Positions 1 through 9,956 of a stretch of 64,000 bases of DNA are shown in pieces. Source of the DNA: CBDFMG01 sp965221205 [NCBI: bacterium] (GTDB lineage: Bacteria; SM23-31); contig OZ244870.1 of the NCBI GenBank assembly GCA_965221205.1, positions 248,001 to 312,000 on the forward strand, given 5' to 3'. The notes under the pieces are model-generated. The model saw nothing but the letters and a program-made list of their open reading frames with translations. It ran no database searches and was not told the origin of the DNA. The translations under genes and the position numbers were made by a program. The first letter of the stretch is position 1. The number at the start of each line of letters is the position of its first letter.

Positions 1-1
1 T

Positions 2-787
2 GAAGACGTGATCAATGAATCAACCGAGTCAAACTTCGAAACAGAATTTCATGAATTTTATGTGTGGAATTACTTTACGGGGTCTCATGCAGATACCGAT
101 TCTTATTATCCTGATGGAGACCTTTATCCCGACCTTGTCCCGAATCAAGAGATCGAGGTTCAAGATGACACTACCATTGAAATCAGTACCCGTGAACTCT
201 CATCACAATATATTACGTTTAAATATACGCTCGGTGCCACTTTTGATGTCGAGTTGGAAATTGAGCCTGAGGACCAGGATTTATGGCACGTATCGATTAT
301 ACTCAATGATAATTCAAATATACCCCAAAGACGGTCACTTGCATTCAATAATAATGTGACCGGAGCAGTGTCCCTTTCTTCGTTCAGTGACGAACCGGAA
401 TTGACAGTGATTGCAACGATGACAGGAAAATCTCCAAAAATTTATAGTGCAACGATTTCTCTAAAGATTAATGAGCCACCGGCTGTGTCGAGTAATCTTT
501 TCCCGACTATTCCAAGTCCTGCCAATTTTAATCTAACCGACCGTATTAAAATACCGTTTGAAATTGACGAGTCAGATGAAGTGGAATTACGCATTTATTC
601 ATTCAGCGGCGCACTGGTTAAGAGTTTTCCAAAAGTGTTACTCCCCCCTGCGAAATATGAAAACAGCACGCCATTTGAATGGGATGGCATGAGTAATAGT
701 AACAAACAGGTCCCCAGCGGGATCTATATCTATATCCTAAAGGGCAATAAAATTCTCAAAAAAGAAAAAATGGCGGTAATACGGTAA
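2..787 (+). CDS. C-terminal part of a secreted protein with FlgD-like (Por-type) terminal domain; 5' end off-window
   Basis: The reading frame is open to the left window edge, so the GTG at position 8 is probably not the true start and the protein is 5'-truncated by the window. The visible 260 residues begin with an acidic, beta-rich region that I do not recognise. From about residue 165 comes an FlgD-type Ig module: a linker of prolines, a strand carrying VELRIYSFSGALVKSF, then EWDGMSNSNKQVPSGIYIY and a basic end, KKEKMAVIR. This arrangement is typical of FCB-group secreted or surface proteins, where it acts as a C-terminal sorting or anchoring domain. Cell-surface location is inferred from the family. 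The substrate or role of the N-terminal part is unknown. Confidence 0.7.
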   Translation, partial: EDVINESTESNFETEFHEFYVWNYFTGSHADTDSYYPDGDLYPDLVPNQEIEVQDDTTIEISTRELSSQYITFKYTLGATFDVELEIEPEDQDLWHVSIILNDNSNIPQRRSLAFNNNVTGAVSLSSFSDEPELTVIATMTGKSPKIYSATISLKINEPPAVSSNLFPTIPSPANFNLTDRIKIPFEIDESDEVELRIYSFSGALVKSFPKVLLPPAKYENSTPFEWDGMSNSNKQVPSGIYIYILKGNKILKKEKMAVIR

Positions 788-864
788 TCCGTCATTCAAC
801 ACTATTGATTGATTATAAATATATTATGTTGTTCATTACTTAGTATAATGTGTAAAGCGATAGT

Positions 865-3042
865 ATGTTACAATGTAAAAGCCGATTTGCAGTTTCTTTC
901 GTATTAACACATATAGTTCTAATGAATCCGGTTTTCAAACCGGAAGTTGTAAGTGCACAGACCGAATCCCAATCCTACGAGACACTCATTGCCGATGGTG
1001 ATGAGGCCCTCAGGTCACATCTATACAACCAAGCACTTGAATTATATAATTCCGTATTGACAGCAGCACCGTTACTTCATGACAATAGCGCATTCCAGTT
1101 AAAGCTGGCAATGAGTTTATACCATACTGGTGATTTCAGCTCTGCTCTCGAGATGCTTACTGAATTAAAAACAGCAGGTACTGCCTACAATGAATATATT
1201 GCTTATTTTATTGGTATGAGCCTGCTCAAATCTGGAAGAAACGAAGAAGCTGAGAAGGCATTTTCTCTCTTTCAGAAGTCGTACAGAGGCAGCCTTCTCA
1301 AGGACGAAGCATCTTATTTAACGGGATTTCTGCTGCATAAACGGGGAGAATTCTCGGAATCTAATATGTATTTCCGGCTTTTAGAGAACAAAAGCGGTCT
1401 ACAGGCCGGAAAAACCGCCGTTCGGTACCTTGTTGGGCTCAACTATATTTTGTCCGGTGATGAGGAGACTGGAATCAGAAGACTTCTCGATATTATCAGT
1501 ACCTCATCTTCGGATACGCTTGCTCTACATTCAGCGAATGAGATTATACAATTACGGGAGAAGAGTTCAACTCCTTTAACTGGGAATGAAACTGTTTTAA
1601 TTGCTTCGGTTTTTGTTAGTCACAATAAGATGCGAGAAGCTCGCCGTCTTATTGACCGCTATTTCAGCGAAAATCCCGCAGGAACATTTATCGGCCGGGC
1701 GCACTTCGAGCGAGGTCGGATTCGGTACATCCAGAAAAGGTACAATGAAGCTGTTGAGGATTTTTCCACAGCATTTTTGCTCATCAAAGACCCGAAGCTG
1801 ATTCGAGAATCACGACTTTATATTGCTCGGAGTATGTATTACAGCGGAAACTATACGCAAGCTGAGCAGGAATATGATCGGTATGCGCGTGAGTATCCGC
1901 TTGACAACAAAGCCGCAGAAGCTCTCTGGATTGTCGCACTCAATTACGAGCGGCGAAACGAACTGTTAAAGGCGGTCGAAGCGTATCAGCGGGTTGCGTC
2001 CAAAAACGCACCGAACAATTACCGTTTTAGAGCACTATTCAAGATAGGTTTCAGCTGGTACAAAAGTGATTTCCTTACAAAGTCACGTCAATATTTCAAA
2101 GAGCTTCAGTCACTCCACCCGGGTACATCATTAGCCCTTCAGGCAGCCTTCTGGGAAGCAAAATCATTAGAAAAACTGGGGGAAATCGAACAGTCCCGAT
2201 CGTTGTTGGAGCGGCTGGCCCAGCGAAAAGAACTCAATTACTATGTAATTGCTGCACGCAAAAAAATTGGAACTCCATTTTTTAAAAATGACGAGTCTAT
2301 CAAACTTGTATTCGATTCATCATCTGAAAAACTGCGGTCAATTGTTACTATCGGCCTTATCTTCGGTGAACCATGGGGATCGCGTGAATTGAAGCAGTCC
2401 AGGAGTAGCTTCGGTAGTTCTCAGGAAAAACTTATAGATATACATAACGCCTATGTTGCTATGGGCGCATACAATGAAGCTGTCCGGCTGGCAGATTTAA
2501 TCTATAATCGATACTATTACGGTACGAACAATAATGTTCTCCGGGCACTCTACCCGAAGCATTATCAAAACCCGTTGGCTTCAATTTCTGATGCTCGCAG
2601 AGTGGATGAAAATCTTATTTTTAGTGTTATACGGCGTGAGAGCCTTTTTGATGTTCAGGCAGTTTCGTATGTTGGTGCCATGGGGTTGATGCAGCTTATG
2701 CCCAAAACAGCTATGACGCTGGCAAAGGGCCTTAATCTGAACAACTTTTCTGTAAGTGACGCATTCAGACCCGATATTAATATGATGCTTGGTATCAGGA
2801 ATATTCGTGAACTGATGCAGCGCTTTCGGGGAGCTATACCGCTTGCTGCGGCTGCTTATAATGCGGGTGACAGTGCAGTACGCAGGTGGATTGACCGGTA
2901 TGGTACTGCCGATATTGATGAGTTTATTGAAAATATTGAATACTCTGAGACCAGAACATTTGTGAAAGAAATACTAAAAAACCACTACTTTTATACGAAT
3001 CTCTATGACGATCAGAGTGTTGCCTCTCCAGATCATGAATAG
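865..3042 (+). CDS. slt: Soluble lytic murein transglycosylase (Slt70-like) with TPR solenoid
   Basis: The protein (725 residues) starts with a signal peptide ending near VVSAQ, so it acts in the periplasm. Residues 35 to about 560 are TPR-like helical repeats (for example GRAHFERGRIRYIQKRYNEA), which form the doughnut scaffold of Slt70-type enzymes. The C-terminal SLT domain carries the catalytic glutamate, Glu592, in RRESLFD, followed by GAMGLMQLMPKTA and AAAYNAGDSAVRRW, the classic transglycosylase motifs. The enzyme cleaves the MurNAc-GlcNAc bond of peptidoglycan, leaving 1,6-anhydro ends. A TATAAT-like box lies just upstream at about 843. It stands alone, 78 bp after the FlgD-domain gene. 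Size and domain order match the family. Confidence 0.93.
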   Translation: MLQCKSRFAVSFVLTHIVLMNPVFKPEVVSAQTESQSYETLIADGDEALRSHLYNQALELYNSVLTAAPLLHDNSAFQLKLAMSLYHTGDFSSALEMLTELKTAGTAYNEYIAYFIGMSLLKSGRNEEAEKAFSLFQKSYRGSLLKDEASYLTGFLLHKRGEFSESNMYFRLLENKSGLQAGKTAVRYLVGLNYILSGDEETGIRRLLDIISTSSSDTLALHSANEIIQLREKSSTPLTGNETVLIASVFVSHNKMREARRLIDRYFSENPAGTFIGRAHFERGRIRYIQKRYNEAVEDFSTAFLLIKDPKLIRESRLYIARSMYYSGNYTQAEQEYDRYAREYPLDNKAAEALWIVALNYERRNELLKAVEAYQRVASKNAPNNYRFRALFKIGFSWYKSDFLTKSRQYFKELQSLHPGTSLALQAAFWEAKSLEKLGEIEQSRSLLERLAQRKELNYYVIAARKKIGTPFFKNDESIKLVFDSSSEKLRSIVTIGLIFGEPWGSRELKQSRSSFGSSQEKLIDIHNAYVAMGAYNEAVRLADLIYNRYYYGTNNNVLRALYPKHYQNPLASISDARRVDENLIFSVIRRESLFDVQAVSYVGAMGLMQLMPKTAMTLAKGLNLNNFSVSDAFRPDINMMLGIRNIRELMQRFRGAIPLAAAAYNAGDSAVRRWIDRYGTADIDEFIENIEYSETRTFVKEILKNHYFYTNLYDDQSVASPDHE

Positions 3043-3202
3043 TCGGAGCCAATTGTTCTGAATTAGAAATATGCACAATTTGTAATTTTAGCTTGCCTAA
3101 ACAGGTAATTTTTTATTACTTTGTAAAAAATCCTATCTCACTTTTTTGCAATTCGCTTCGATAACTACATTTTCACTCCATCGAAATACCGGGAGACCCA
3201 TC

Positions 3203-3898
3203 ATGGCAGAGAAAAAGAAGGCTACAACGAAAAAAAAATCTGACGATCAGACAGCCGATCAGGATTATAAGCGAATTTTCCGATCATCGTCAGATAAGAT
3301 GATTGCAGGAATTTGCGGTGGATTGGCGGAATATTGCGGTATCGATCCCACTCTGATCCGTATTATATTTGTGATTCTCTGTTTCATCAGCGGTACTGGG
3401 CTGATTGTATATTTGATCGGGTGGATTATTATACCAGTGCAAGAGGATACTGCCGACTCTCCTTCAACATCGTCGTCCACACTGATCGGTACCATCATCG
3501 GCGCTTTGATTATTCTGTGGGGTTTTAACCTCATGTTCAGAGACTTACTCTGGATACCGCACTGGTTCAATATCGTGACATTCTGGCGATTCGTATTCTC
3601 GCTCATTGTGATCGGTGTGGGAGTTGTTGTTCTGACAAAAACTCTTCAGAAAAGAGATGGAGCCGATGAAGTGAAACCAAAGGCTCATACTGCGTCGAAA
3701 ACCATCTACCGATCTACAACCAATAAACGGTTAAGCGGTGTTTGCGGAGGAATTGGAGAATATTTTTCTATTGACCCGACTGTTGTGCGGATTCTTTGGA
3801 TTATCGGAACGCTCATTTCACACGTCCTGCCGGGCATTATCATATATTTTGTTATGGCGTATATTGTTCCGGAGGCACCAGTACCAAATCAAAAATAA
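3203..3898 (+). CDS. Membrane protein with two PspC domains
   Basis: A longer frame opens at a TTG (3146), but the ATG at 3203 follows GGGAG with good spacing and is preferred; it gives 231 residues. After a lysine-rich N-terminus there is a first PspC domain (RIFRSSSDKMIAGICGGLAEYCGIDP followed by a membrane helix and a GWIIIP end, quoted here only in outline), then a central pair of hydrophobic helices resembling the LiaF membrane region, then a second PspC domain with GVCGGIGEYFSIDP. PspC proteins are inner-membrane parts of envelope-stress responses and often control a partner regulator. No other psp or lia gene is visible nearby, so the regulated target is unknown. Duplicate PspC domains in one chain are seen in several Bacteroidetes-like genomes. 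Confidence 0.85.
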   Translation: MAEKKKATTKKKSDDQTADQDYKRIFRSSSDKMIAGICGGLAEYCGIDPTLIRIIFVILCFISGTGLIVYLIGWIIIPVQEDTADSPSTSSSTLIGTIIGALIILWGFNLMFRDLLWIPHWFNIVTFWRFVFSLIVIGVGVVVLTKTLQKRDGADEVKPKAHTASKTIYRSTTNKRLSGVCGGIGEYFSIDPTVVRILWIIGTLISHVLPGIIIYFVMAYIVPEAPVPNQK

Positions 3899-4005
3899 TT
3901 GAGGCGGCGGGCATGAGCCTATAATAATCTCCTTATATCCAACATGCAAATAAGATTGAACTACTCATTTGTGTCAGAAAGAGAAAGTGTGGTTTAGACT
4001 GTAAT

Positions 4006-6990
4006 TCAAGATGGGACACCGTGACACTTTTTAAATTTTTTTCCTGATCCGCATGGACAAGGATTGTTCCGTCCAACTTTTTTATCGACGCGGACAGGCT
4101 CTTTTTTCCCACGACGTGCGGCTTCCCGCATTTCGGGAGGCTGTTGATAACCGAGTCCCAAAGTGTCCTCATGGCTCATTGTCATGTGTTGCGGAGTTTG
4201 CGCAACAGGCTGCCGGGTCGATTCAATCTGCGCTTTATAGATAAACGTTACCGCTTCTTTATTTATTTTTGTTAACATCCCTTGAAAAAGAGAAAACGCT
4301 TCTTTCTTGTATTCTATAAGCGGGTCCTTTTGGCCGTACGCCCGTAAGTTTACTCCTTCTTTTACCTGATCAAGCTCATAGAGATTTTCTTTCCACTGTT
4401 CATCAATGACTTTCAACACAGCAACACGCTCAAGCTGCCTCATAATTGTAGAGCTGATAGATTCTTCTTTGCGGTCATATATCATCCGTGCACTTTTTTT
4501 GAGCTCGTCTTCAAAATCTTCCTTTTTGAGTGTACTTTTCCGTTCTTCAGGTACATTGATATTCAGCAGCATCGCCCGCAGAAAATCGTGCTGAAGCCCC
4601 TCCCAATTCCACTCCTCAGCGTAAGATTCGGTAGCAGTGTGTTCATCAAGCGTATCTTCTACAAATTCATCGATCATCTTGAGAACTTCGTCTTTGAGAT
4701 TGTCTCCTTTGAGCGCTGAATTTCTCCTGTTATAAATCACTTCACGCTGCTTGTTCATTACATTGTCGTATTCGAGGAGATGCTTTCTGATACTGAAGTT
4801 GTGACTTTCGACTTTTTTCTGAGCACGTTCTATCGATTTTGTAATCATGGCATGTTGAATTACTTCTCCGTCTTCAGCACCAAGCCGGTCCATGACCCGT
4901 GCAATGCGGTCTGATCCGAATAAACGCATGAGGTCGTCTTCGAGACTTAGAAAAAACCGAGATGATCCGGGATCTCCCTGTCGGGCACATCGTCCTCGCA
5001 GTTGAAGATCGATCCTTCGTGCTTCATGACGCTCAGTCCCGATGATATGGAGGCCTCCTGCATCTGCTACACCTTGCCCCAATTTAATGTCGGTTCCACG
5101 TCCGGCCATGTTTGTTGCAATGGTCACACTCCCCGATCGTCCGGCATTGGCCACAATTTCCGCTTCACTCTGGTGCTGTTTTGCATTTAGAACAGAGTGT
5201 TTGATGCCCTTACGCTTTAACATTCTACTCAATGTTTCTGATACTTCAACACTGATAGTACCGACCAGAACAGGTCGACCCGTAGAAATCATTTCCTCGA
5301 TTTCACCAATGACGGCATTATATTTTTCTCGTTTGGTACGGAATATCTGGTCGTTATAATTACTCCGAGCAATTTCTCTGTTAGTAGGTATTGCCGTGCA
5401 GTCCAATTTATAAATTCCCCAAAATTCGCTCGCCTCAGTGACTGCCGTTCCAGTCATTCCCGCAAGTTTGTTATAGAGACGAAAATAATTTTGCAGGGTG
5501 ATGGTTGCTAGCGTCTGGGATTCGCGCTCAATTTTAACATTCTCTTTCGCTTCCAGTGCCTGATGGAGTCCGTCCGAGTATCTTCTGCCCGGGAGCAATC
5601 TTCCGGTAAACTCGTCGACAATCATCACTTTACCGTCCTGGACTACATACTCATCATCCTTTTCATAAAGCGAGTATGCCCGAAATAGTTGTGATATATT
5701 TTGGTTCTGCTCGGAACGTTGATTGTATGTTTCCTGAATTTTCTGTTTTTTACGTGCTTTCGTTTCGTCATCGATTGATTCATCAGCGTCAATATCGTGA
5801 ATTTCTTCGTTGATATTGGGCAGCACAAACATTTCAGGATTGTTCGGCGCCATGTACTGTCTGCCCTTTTCAGTCAAGTCTGCTATATGCCTCTTTTCAT
5901 CGACCGTGAAATAAAGCTGTTCATCAATTTCATGTACTTTCTTGTCGCGTATATAGTCGTTTTCAACAGTCTGTACCAGTCGTTTCACACCCGGTTCGTG
6001 GAGCAATTTTGTGAGTCGCTTGTTTTTTGGCGCTCCCTTGCCTGCCTTCAACAGTTCTATACCGGCTTCATAATCTTTTTCTTCCTCGAAAAACCGTTCG
6101 GCATCTTGCACAAGGCTATTCACAAATCCAGTCTGGGCTTTTACTGTCCGTTCAACCAAGGGTTTCAGCTTGTCGTACATCTGAGTGGAAACCGCAACCG
6201 GACCTGAAATGATAAGCGGGGTCCGGGCTTCATCAACTAGGACCGAGTCGACTTCATCAACAATTGCAAAGTTGTGTTTTCGCTGCACCTGGTCTTCCGG
6301 ACGAATTGACATATTATCGCGCAGATAATCAAAACCGAATTCATTATTGGTACCGTAGGTTATGTCGCAACCGTAAATTCCTCTTCGCTCCTGTGATGTC
6401 ATTGTATTCAATATGCAGCCGACCGTCAGTCCGAAATAATGAAAGATTTGTCCCATCCATTCGCTGTCGCGTGCAGCAAGATAGTCATTTACCGTGACAA
6501 GATGAACACCGCGCCCTGTCAGCGCATTCAGGTAGAGGGGCATTGTAGCAACGAGCGTCTTTCCTTCTCCTGTTGCCATTTCTGCAATCTTTCCCTGATG
6601 GAGAACAATTGCGCCAACAATCTGAACATCATAGGGGACCATGTCCCACTTGGTCGGGATTTCCCGAACATTCCACACTTTCCCGACGTGCCGTTTGCAT
6701 ACTTGTTTCACAAGTGCAAATGCTTCCGGCAATATCTCGTTAAGTACCTCTTTTTCCGCTTCAAGCACTGCATGTTCAATATCGTCGGCAGGTTCACCGC
6801 CCATCTCCGCACGTACTGCGTCACCAACTTCGGCAATGCGTTTTCTGAAAGCCCCCGTTTTCCTCGGGAAATCTTCGGGTTGTAAGGTCTCGTACTCGTC
6901 ATACAACCGATTCACTTCTACAACAAGTGGTTTGACCTTTTTTAAGTCGCGAAGGTCTTTGTCACCAAAAATTTTTGTCAAGATACTCAT
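4006..6990 (-). CDS. secA: Preprotein translocase ATPase SecA
   Basis: This is the cytosolic motor that drives Sec-dependent export through SecYEG. The N-terminal helix (MSILTKIFGDKD) is followed by the Walker A segment MATGEGKTLVA, the DEAD-type VDEVDSVLVDEARTPLIISG, the helicase II motifs (VLVGTISVEVSE, TNMAGRGTDIKLG) and a C-terminal SEC-C zinc motif, CPCGSGKKFKKCHG. At 994 residues it is longer than the enterobacterial protein. The extra length lies in an acidic or lysine-rich insertion in the NBD1/PPXD region around residues 270-440, as in many FCB-group SecAs. It lies 69 bp downstream of a phosphoesterase gene and runs convergent to the PspC gene. Identification is secure. Confidence 0.98.
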   Translation of the reverse strand: MSILTKIFGDKDLRDLKKVKPLVVEVNRLYDEYETLQPEDFPRKTGAFRKRIAEVGDAVRAEMGGEPADDIEHAVLEAEKEVLNEILPEAFALVKQVCKRHVGKVWNVREIPTKWDMVPYDVQIVGAIVLHQGKIAEMATGEGKTLVATMPLYLNALTGRGVHLVTVNDYLAARDSEWMGQIFHYFGLTVGCILNTMTSQERRGIYGCDITYGTNNEFGFDYLRDNMSIRPEDQVQRKHNFAIVDEVDSVLVDEARTPLIISGPVAVSTQMYDKLKPLVERTVKAQTGFVNSLVQDAERFFEEEKDYEAGIELLKAGKGAPKNKRLTKLLHEPGVKRLVQTVENDYIRDKKVHEIDEQLYFTVDEKRHIADLTEKGRQYMAPNNPEMFVLPNINEEIHDIDADESIDDETKARKKQKIQETYNQRSEQNQNISQLFRAYSLYEKDDEYVVQDGKVMIVDEFTGRLLPGRRYSDGLHQALEAKENVKIERESQTLATITLQNYFRLYNKLAGMTGTAVTEASEFWGIYKLDCTAIPTNREIARSNYNDQIFRTKREKYNAVIGEIEEMISTGRPVLVGTISVEVSETLSRMLKRKGIKHSVLNAKQHQSEAEIVANAGRSGSVTIATNMAGRGTDIKLGQGVADAGGLHIIGTERHEARRIDLQLRGRCARQGDPGSSRFFLSLEDDLMRLFGSDRIARVMDRLGAEDGEVIQHAMITKSIERAQKKVESHNFSIRKHLLEYDNVMNKQREVIYNRRNSALKGDNLKDEVLKMIDEFVEDTLDEHTATESYAEEWNWEGLQHDFLRAMLLNINVPEERKSTLKKEDFEDELKKSARMIYDRKEESISSTIMRQLERVAVLKVIDEQWKENLYELDQVKEGVNLRAYGQKDPLIEYKKEAFSLFQGMLTKINKEAVTFIYKAQIESTRQPVAQTPQHMTMSHEDTLGLGYQQPPEMREAARRGKKEPVRVDKKVGRNNPCPCGSGKKFKKCHGVPS

Positions 6991-7059
6991 GAATTTTCTA
7001 TCCGTTACATTTAATTACTCAGTTATAATGTCGTTCAGCAGTCTAAGTTCCCAAATGTT

Positions 7060-7782
7060 TCACCGACCATGAATGAGCCGGTCTCCAAGATATTCCGGGA
7101 GTTTATTGTCGATTATCTTCTGCCTGGCTGTTGTTATATCATATTCGAGCCGGATTATCTCTATCACCATGGAATCCGTATCAAGAACAGCAAATGAAAG
7201 ACGGTGATCACCGTCGCGGGGCTGACCAACACTTCCGGGGTTAATAATGTACCGTTTACCCGGATTTAGTTTCACCGGGCCATTTTCGACAGGAATGGAT
7301 TCTTTTTTTTCATAAACTCCGGGCATATGTGAATGCCCGACAAAACAGATCCGCTGAGTAAAATAGTCGAACTCTTCTTTGGTATCTTCCCACCGGGATA
7401 TATATTTCCATGCTTCTGGATTCTGCGGAGCACTGTGCACATAGAGAAAGTTATCATCTTCAAATTGATAAGGACATTCCGAAAGATATGTACGGGCATC
7501 AATTGACAGCTGAGCACGAGTCCACAAAACGGCCTGCCTGGCTGCCGTGTTAAAATAATTGAACTCCGATTTACTAACTGCCGCAGCATCATGGTTGCCG
7601 AATACAGAAACATCTGCCCTATCTTTGACGATATGTACACATGGAACCGGATCGGCACCGTAACCGACCGTGTCGCCAAGAACAACATACGAATCGGGTA
7701 CTACTTCACTATCAAGATAGTTCAGGCACTTTTCCAATGCTTCAAGATTTGCGTGTATATCGGAAATGACCGCCAGCTTCAT
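7060..7782 (-). CDS. Metallophosphoesterase, YfcE/diadenosine tetraphosphatase-like
   Basis: This 240-residue calcineurin-like enzyme has the metal-binding motifs in order: DIHANLEALE (D-x-H), VVLGDTVGYGADP (GD), FGNHDAA (GNHD), FVGHSHMPG (GHSH) and a final GSVGQPRDGD. The GSVGQPRD ending is typical of the small phosphodiesterase group annotated as YfcE or as putative protein phosphatase/Ap4A hydrolase-like enzymes. It has no signal peptide and is probably cytosolic. It is the first gene of a possible transcription unit with secA. The physiological substrate cannot be told from sequence; cyclic nucleotides and nucleotide polyphosphates are both plausible. Confidence 0.88.
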   Translation of the reverse strand: MKLAVISDIHANLEALEKCLNYLDSEVVPDSYVVLGDTVGYGADPVPCVHIVKDRADVSVFGNHDAAAVSKSEFNYFNTAARQAVLWTRAQLSIDARTYLSECPYQFEDDNFLYVHSAPQNPEAWKYISRWEDTKEEFDYFTQRICFVGHSHMPGVYEKKESIPVENGPVKLNPGKRYIINPGSVGQPRDGDHRLSFAVLDTDSMVIEIIRLEYDITTARQKIIDNKLPEYLGDRLIHGR

Positions 7783-7905
7783 AATTGTTGATAGGTATAG
7801 TGAGTTTAATCATTACGATGTTTAAAACATAATCAGTGATTAAGACGATGTTCTGAAGATTCGAGGCTCTTGACAATGACAATGAAATTTGAACTTATTC
7901 CCCAT

Positions 7906-8319
7906 TTAATGTTCTGAAAGCTCAACATGCACCGAATCAAGCACGCCGTTAATGAACCAAACACTTTCAGTTGTACTGAATTTTCTTGCTATTTCAAGGG
8001 CTTCATTTATCGTTACTTTCGGAGGAATATCGGTGCAATGAAGGAATTCAGTAATCGCAAGACGAAGTATGAGTCTGTCAATCATGGCAATTCTTTCAAA
8101 TTCCCAATTTAGCGCATGATTTTTTATGCAATTTATACATTCATCACGACACCCTTCAGCCAGATTAAGCAAACGAATTGTAAAATCGTTGAGAGGGCTG
8201 CCGTCCGCTCTCAAGAGGGATGGGTCCTTAATGAGCCAATCTTTTTCCGAGGGATTAATTTCTCGTGCATATAATATCTGAAGTGCCTCTTCACGTGCTT
8301 GTCTTCGTGTTGCAACCAT
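7906..8319 (-). CDS. nusB: Transcription antitermination factor NusB
   Basis: This 137-residue all-helical protein matches NusB in length and layout. It opens with ATRRQAREEALQILYARE, the conserved arginine-rich first helix that contacts boxA RNA, and ends with the family signature TINEALEIARKFSTTESVWFINGVLD in outline (positions about 102-130). NusB binds NusE (ribosomal protein S10) and the boxA element of rRNA leaders to promote antitermination of ribosomal RNA transcription. It is transcribed in the same direction as the downstream phosphoesterase and secA genes, with about 120 bp between. No ribH neighbour is visible, unlike many bacteria. Confidence 0.95.
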   Translation of the reverse strand: MVATRRQAREEALQILYAREINPSEKDWLIKDPSLLRADGSPLNDFTIRLLNLAEGCRDECINCIKNHALNWEFERIAMIDRLILRLAITEFLHCTDIPPKVTINEALEIARKFSTTESVWFINGVLDSVHVELSEH

Positions 8320-8424
8320 CGTATCCTTAAATCATTATCAAAGAACATCTTTTACATTGGAAATGTTATTTTATTCGTTAAAAAGTTATAAATATTTTAC
8401 CGGTTTGCCGTATATTTCAGATAT

Positions 8425-9495
8425 TTAGTCGACGGTAACAGTCCAGCCGAAGCGGTCTGCTACTCTGCCGTACTGGATGTCAGTCAATTCCCTGAAAAAG
8501 AGCTTTGATGTTTCTCCGGGTTCATCACCTATTAAGTAAGTTATATCTTCATAGACAATTTTCCCGACCGGGGATATAACTGCTGCTGTACCACAACCAA
8601 AGCACTCTGTCATTGCCCCCGATTTTATATCTTCAATGACCCCATCGATGGATATAGAGCGTTCTTCAACTTCATAACCGAGATCCTTCGCAAGTAAGAG
8701 CACTGAATCACGGGTGACACCTTCCAATATTGTCCCCGTTAATTTTGATGTGATAACCTTTTTACCATAGACGAAGAATATATTCATCGATCCCACTTCT
8801 TCGATATAGCGCCGCTCTACCGGATCGAGCCAGAGTACCTGTTCGCACCCCTTTTCAATTGCCATTTGGCCTGCCAGAAGACTTCCGGCATAATTTCCAC
8901 CGGATTTGATATTGCCTGTTCCGCTGGGAGCAGCGCGGACAAATTCTTTAGTGATATAGACGGAAATCGGCAGGAATCCCTTACTATAATAAGGACCACT
9001 CGGGCTCAGAATAATAAAGAATAAATAGGTCAATGAAGAGTGAACACTGAGTACAGGATTTGTCGCAATCAATGTAGGACGAATGTACAGCGAAGTATTT
9101 TCGGCTTTTGGAATCCAATCTCGATCTATGCTGAGCAGTTCAAAAAGTGCCTGTTCATGATCATCAACCGGAATTTCTGGCATGCACAACCGCTGTGCGG
9201 AATGATTGAGCCGCTTATAGTTTCTATCTGGACGGAAAAGACCTGTTCTACCATCTGCCCTGTAATAAGCTTTTAATCCTTCGAATACTTCCTGAGCATA
9301 ATGAAACACTGAAGAGGCAGGCGAGAGCGAGAAATTTTCAAACTTTTGAATGACCGGACCATGCCACCCTTCACCATTAGTATAGTTCATCATGAACATA
9401 TAGTCAGTAAATACTTCACCGAATTTAAGTTGTGAATCGTCGGTTGGTTTCTTCTTCAGCTGGCTGTCCGGTATCGTTTGTATCTGGATGTCCAT
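8425..9495 (-). CDS. ilvE: Branched-chain amino acid aminotransferase
   Basis: This 356-residue PLP fold-type IV enzyme belongs to the longer BCAT group (mitochondrial/Bacillus-like). The N-terminal part contains FGEVFTDYMFMMNYTNG and the HYAQEVFEGLKAYYR segment. The PLP lysine region is preceded by GTGNIKSGGNYAGS, and the later EVGSMNIFFVYG and MTECFGCGTAAVISPVG motifs are diagnostic. It catalyses the last step of leucine, isoleucine and valine synthesis and the first step of their breakdown, with 2-oxoglutarate as amino acceptor. The start is well placed: GGAGG lies a few bases upstream of the ATG at 9495. It stands apart from any ilv/leu operon in this window. Confidence 0.96.
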   Translation of the reverse strand: MDIQIQTIPDSQLKKKPTDDSQLKFGEVFTDYMFMMNYTNGEGWHGPVIQKFENFSLSPASSVFHYAQEVFEGLKAYYRADGRTGLFRPDRNYKRLNHSAQRLCMPEIPVDDHEQALFELLSIDRDWIPKAENTSLYIRPTLIATNPVLSVHSSLTYLFFIILSPSGPYYSKGFLPISVYITKEFVRAAPSGTGNIKSGGNYAGSLLAGQMAIEKGCEQVLWLDPVERRYIEEVGSMNIFFVYGKKVITSKLTGTILEGVTRDSVLLLAKDLGYEVEERSISIDGVIEDIKSGAMTECFGCGTAAVISPVGKIVYEDITYLIGDEPGETSKLFFRELTDIQYGRVADRFGWTVTVD

Positions 9496-9647
9496 TTAAT
9501 CCTCCAATGCAGAATCGCCCCGCAATACGCATATAGTTTTGTTGAATTGCCAAATATATTTAACTTCAACATGTTGAATAAAATTAGTCAAAAACTTTAG
9601 TTTTATTATGCTCTATTACTTTTGCTTTACGATACTCTAAAAATTAT

Positions 9648-9956
9648 CTAACAGTGTTTACAATTCTTTTTTAAATTCCCGTCTTTATCGAAAGGAACGA
9701 GCTTTACAATCTTATTGGTCTTTTCTTGAGAGACTGTACGGACATTTCCTTTTAACTCTGTTTTATTCCCGTAAAAAGCTTGAATTATTTTCTCAAGTAA
9801 CAGGACAGCTCCGTCACGATCTACATTTCGGAACTCACCCATGATACGGAGAATGAACTCCAGTCTGTTTTTTTTGTCATTGACAGACTCCACTCTGCAA
9901 ACGGTCCCTTCTCCGTATCTGTCAATCGTTTCTTCCCATAATCTGATTTTAAACAC
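9648..9956 (-). CDS. Small conserved-looking hypothetical protein downstream of the thiolase relic
   Basis: This 102-residue protein is not recognised. It begins at a GTG that overlaps the stop codon region of the thiolase relic upstream, and a GGAG sits seven bases before the GTG, so translation was probably coupled to the thiolase gene. The sequence is charged, without membrane helices or signal peptide, and ends in a CKHC pair after a lysine-rich tail, which could bind metal. The middle segment (NRLEFILRIMGEFRNVDRDG) looks like an alpha/beta fold. With the thiolase destroyed, whether this gene is still expressed is uncertain. Confidence 0.5.
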   Translation of the reverse strand: MFKIRLWEETIDRYGEGTVCRVESVNDKKNRLEFILRIMGEFRNVDRDGAVLLLEKIIQAFYGNKTELKGNVRTVSQEKTNKIVKLVPFDKDGNLKKNCKHC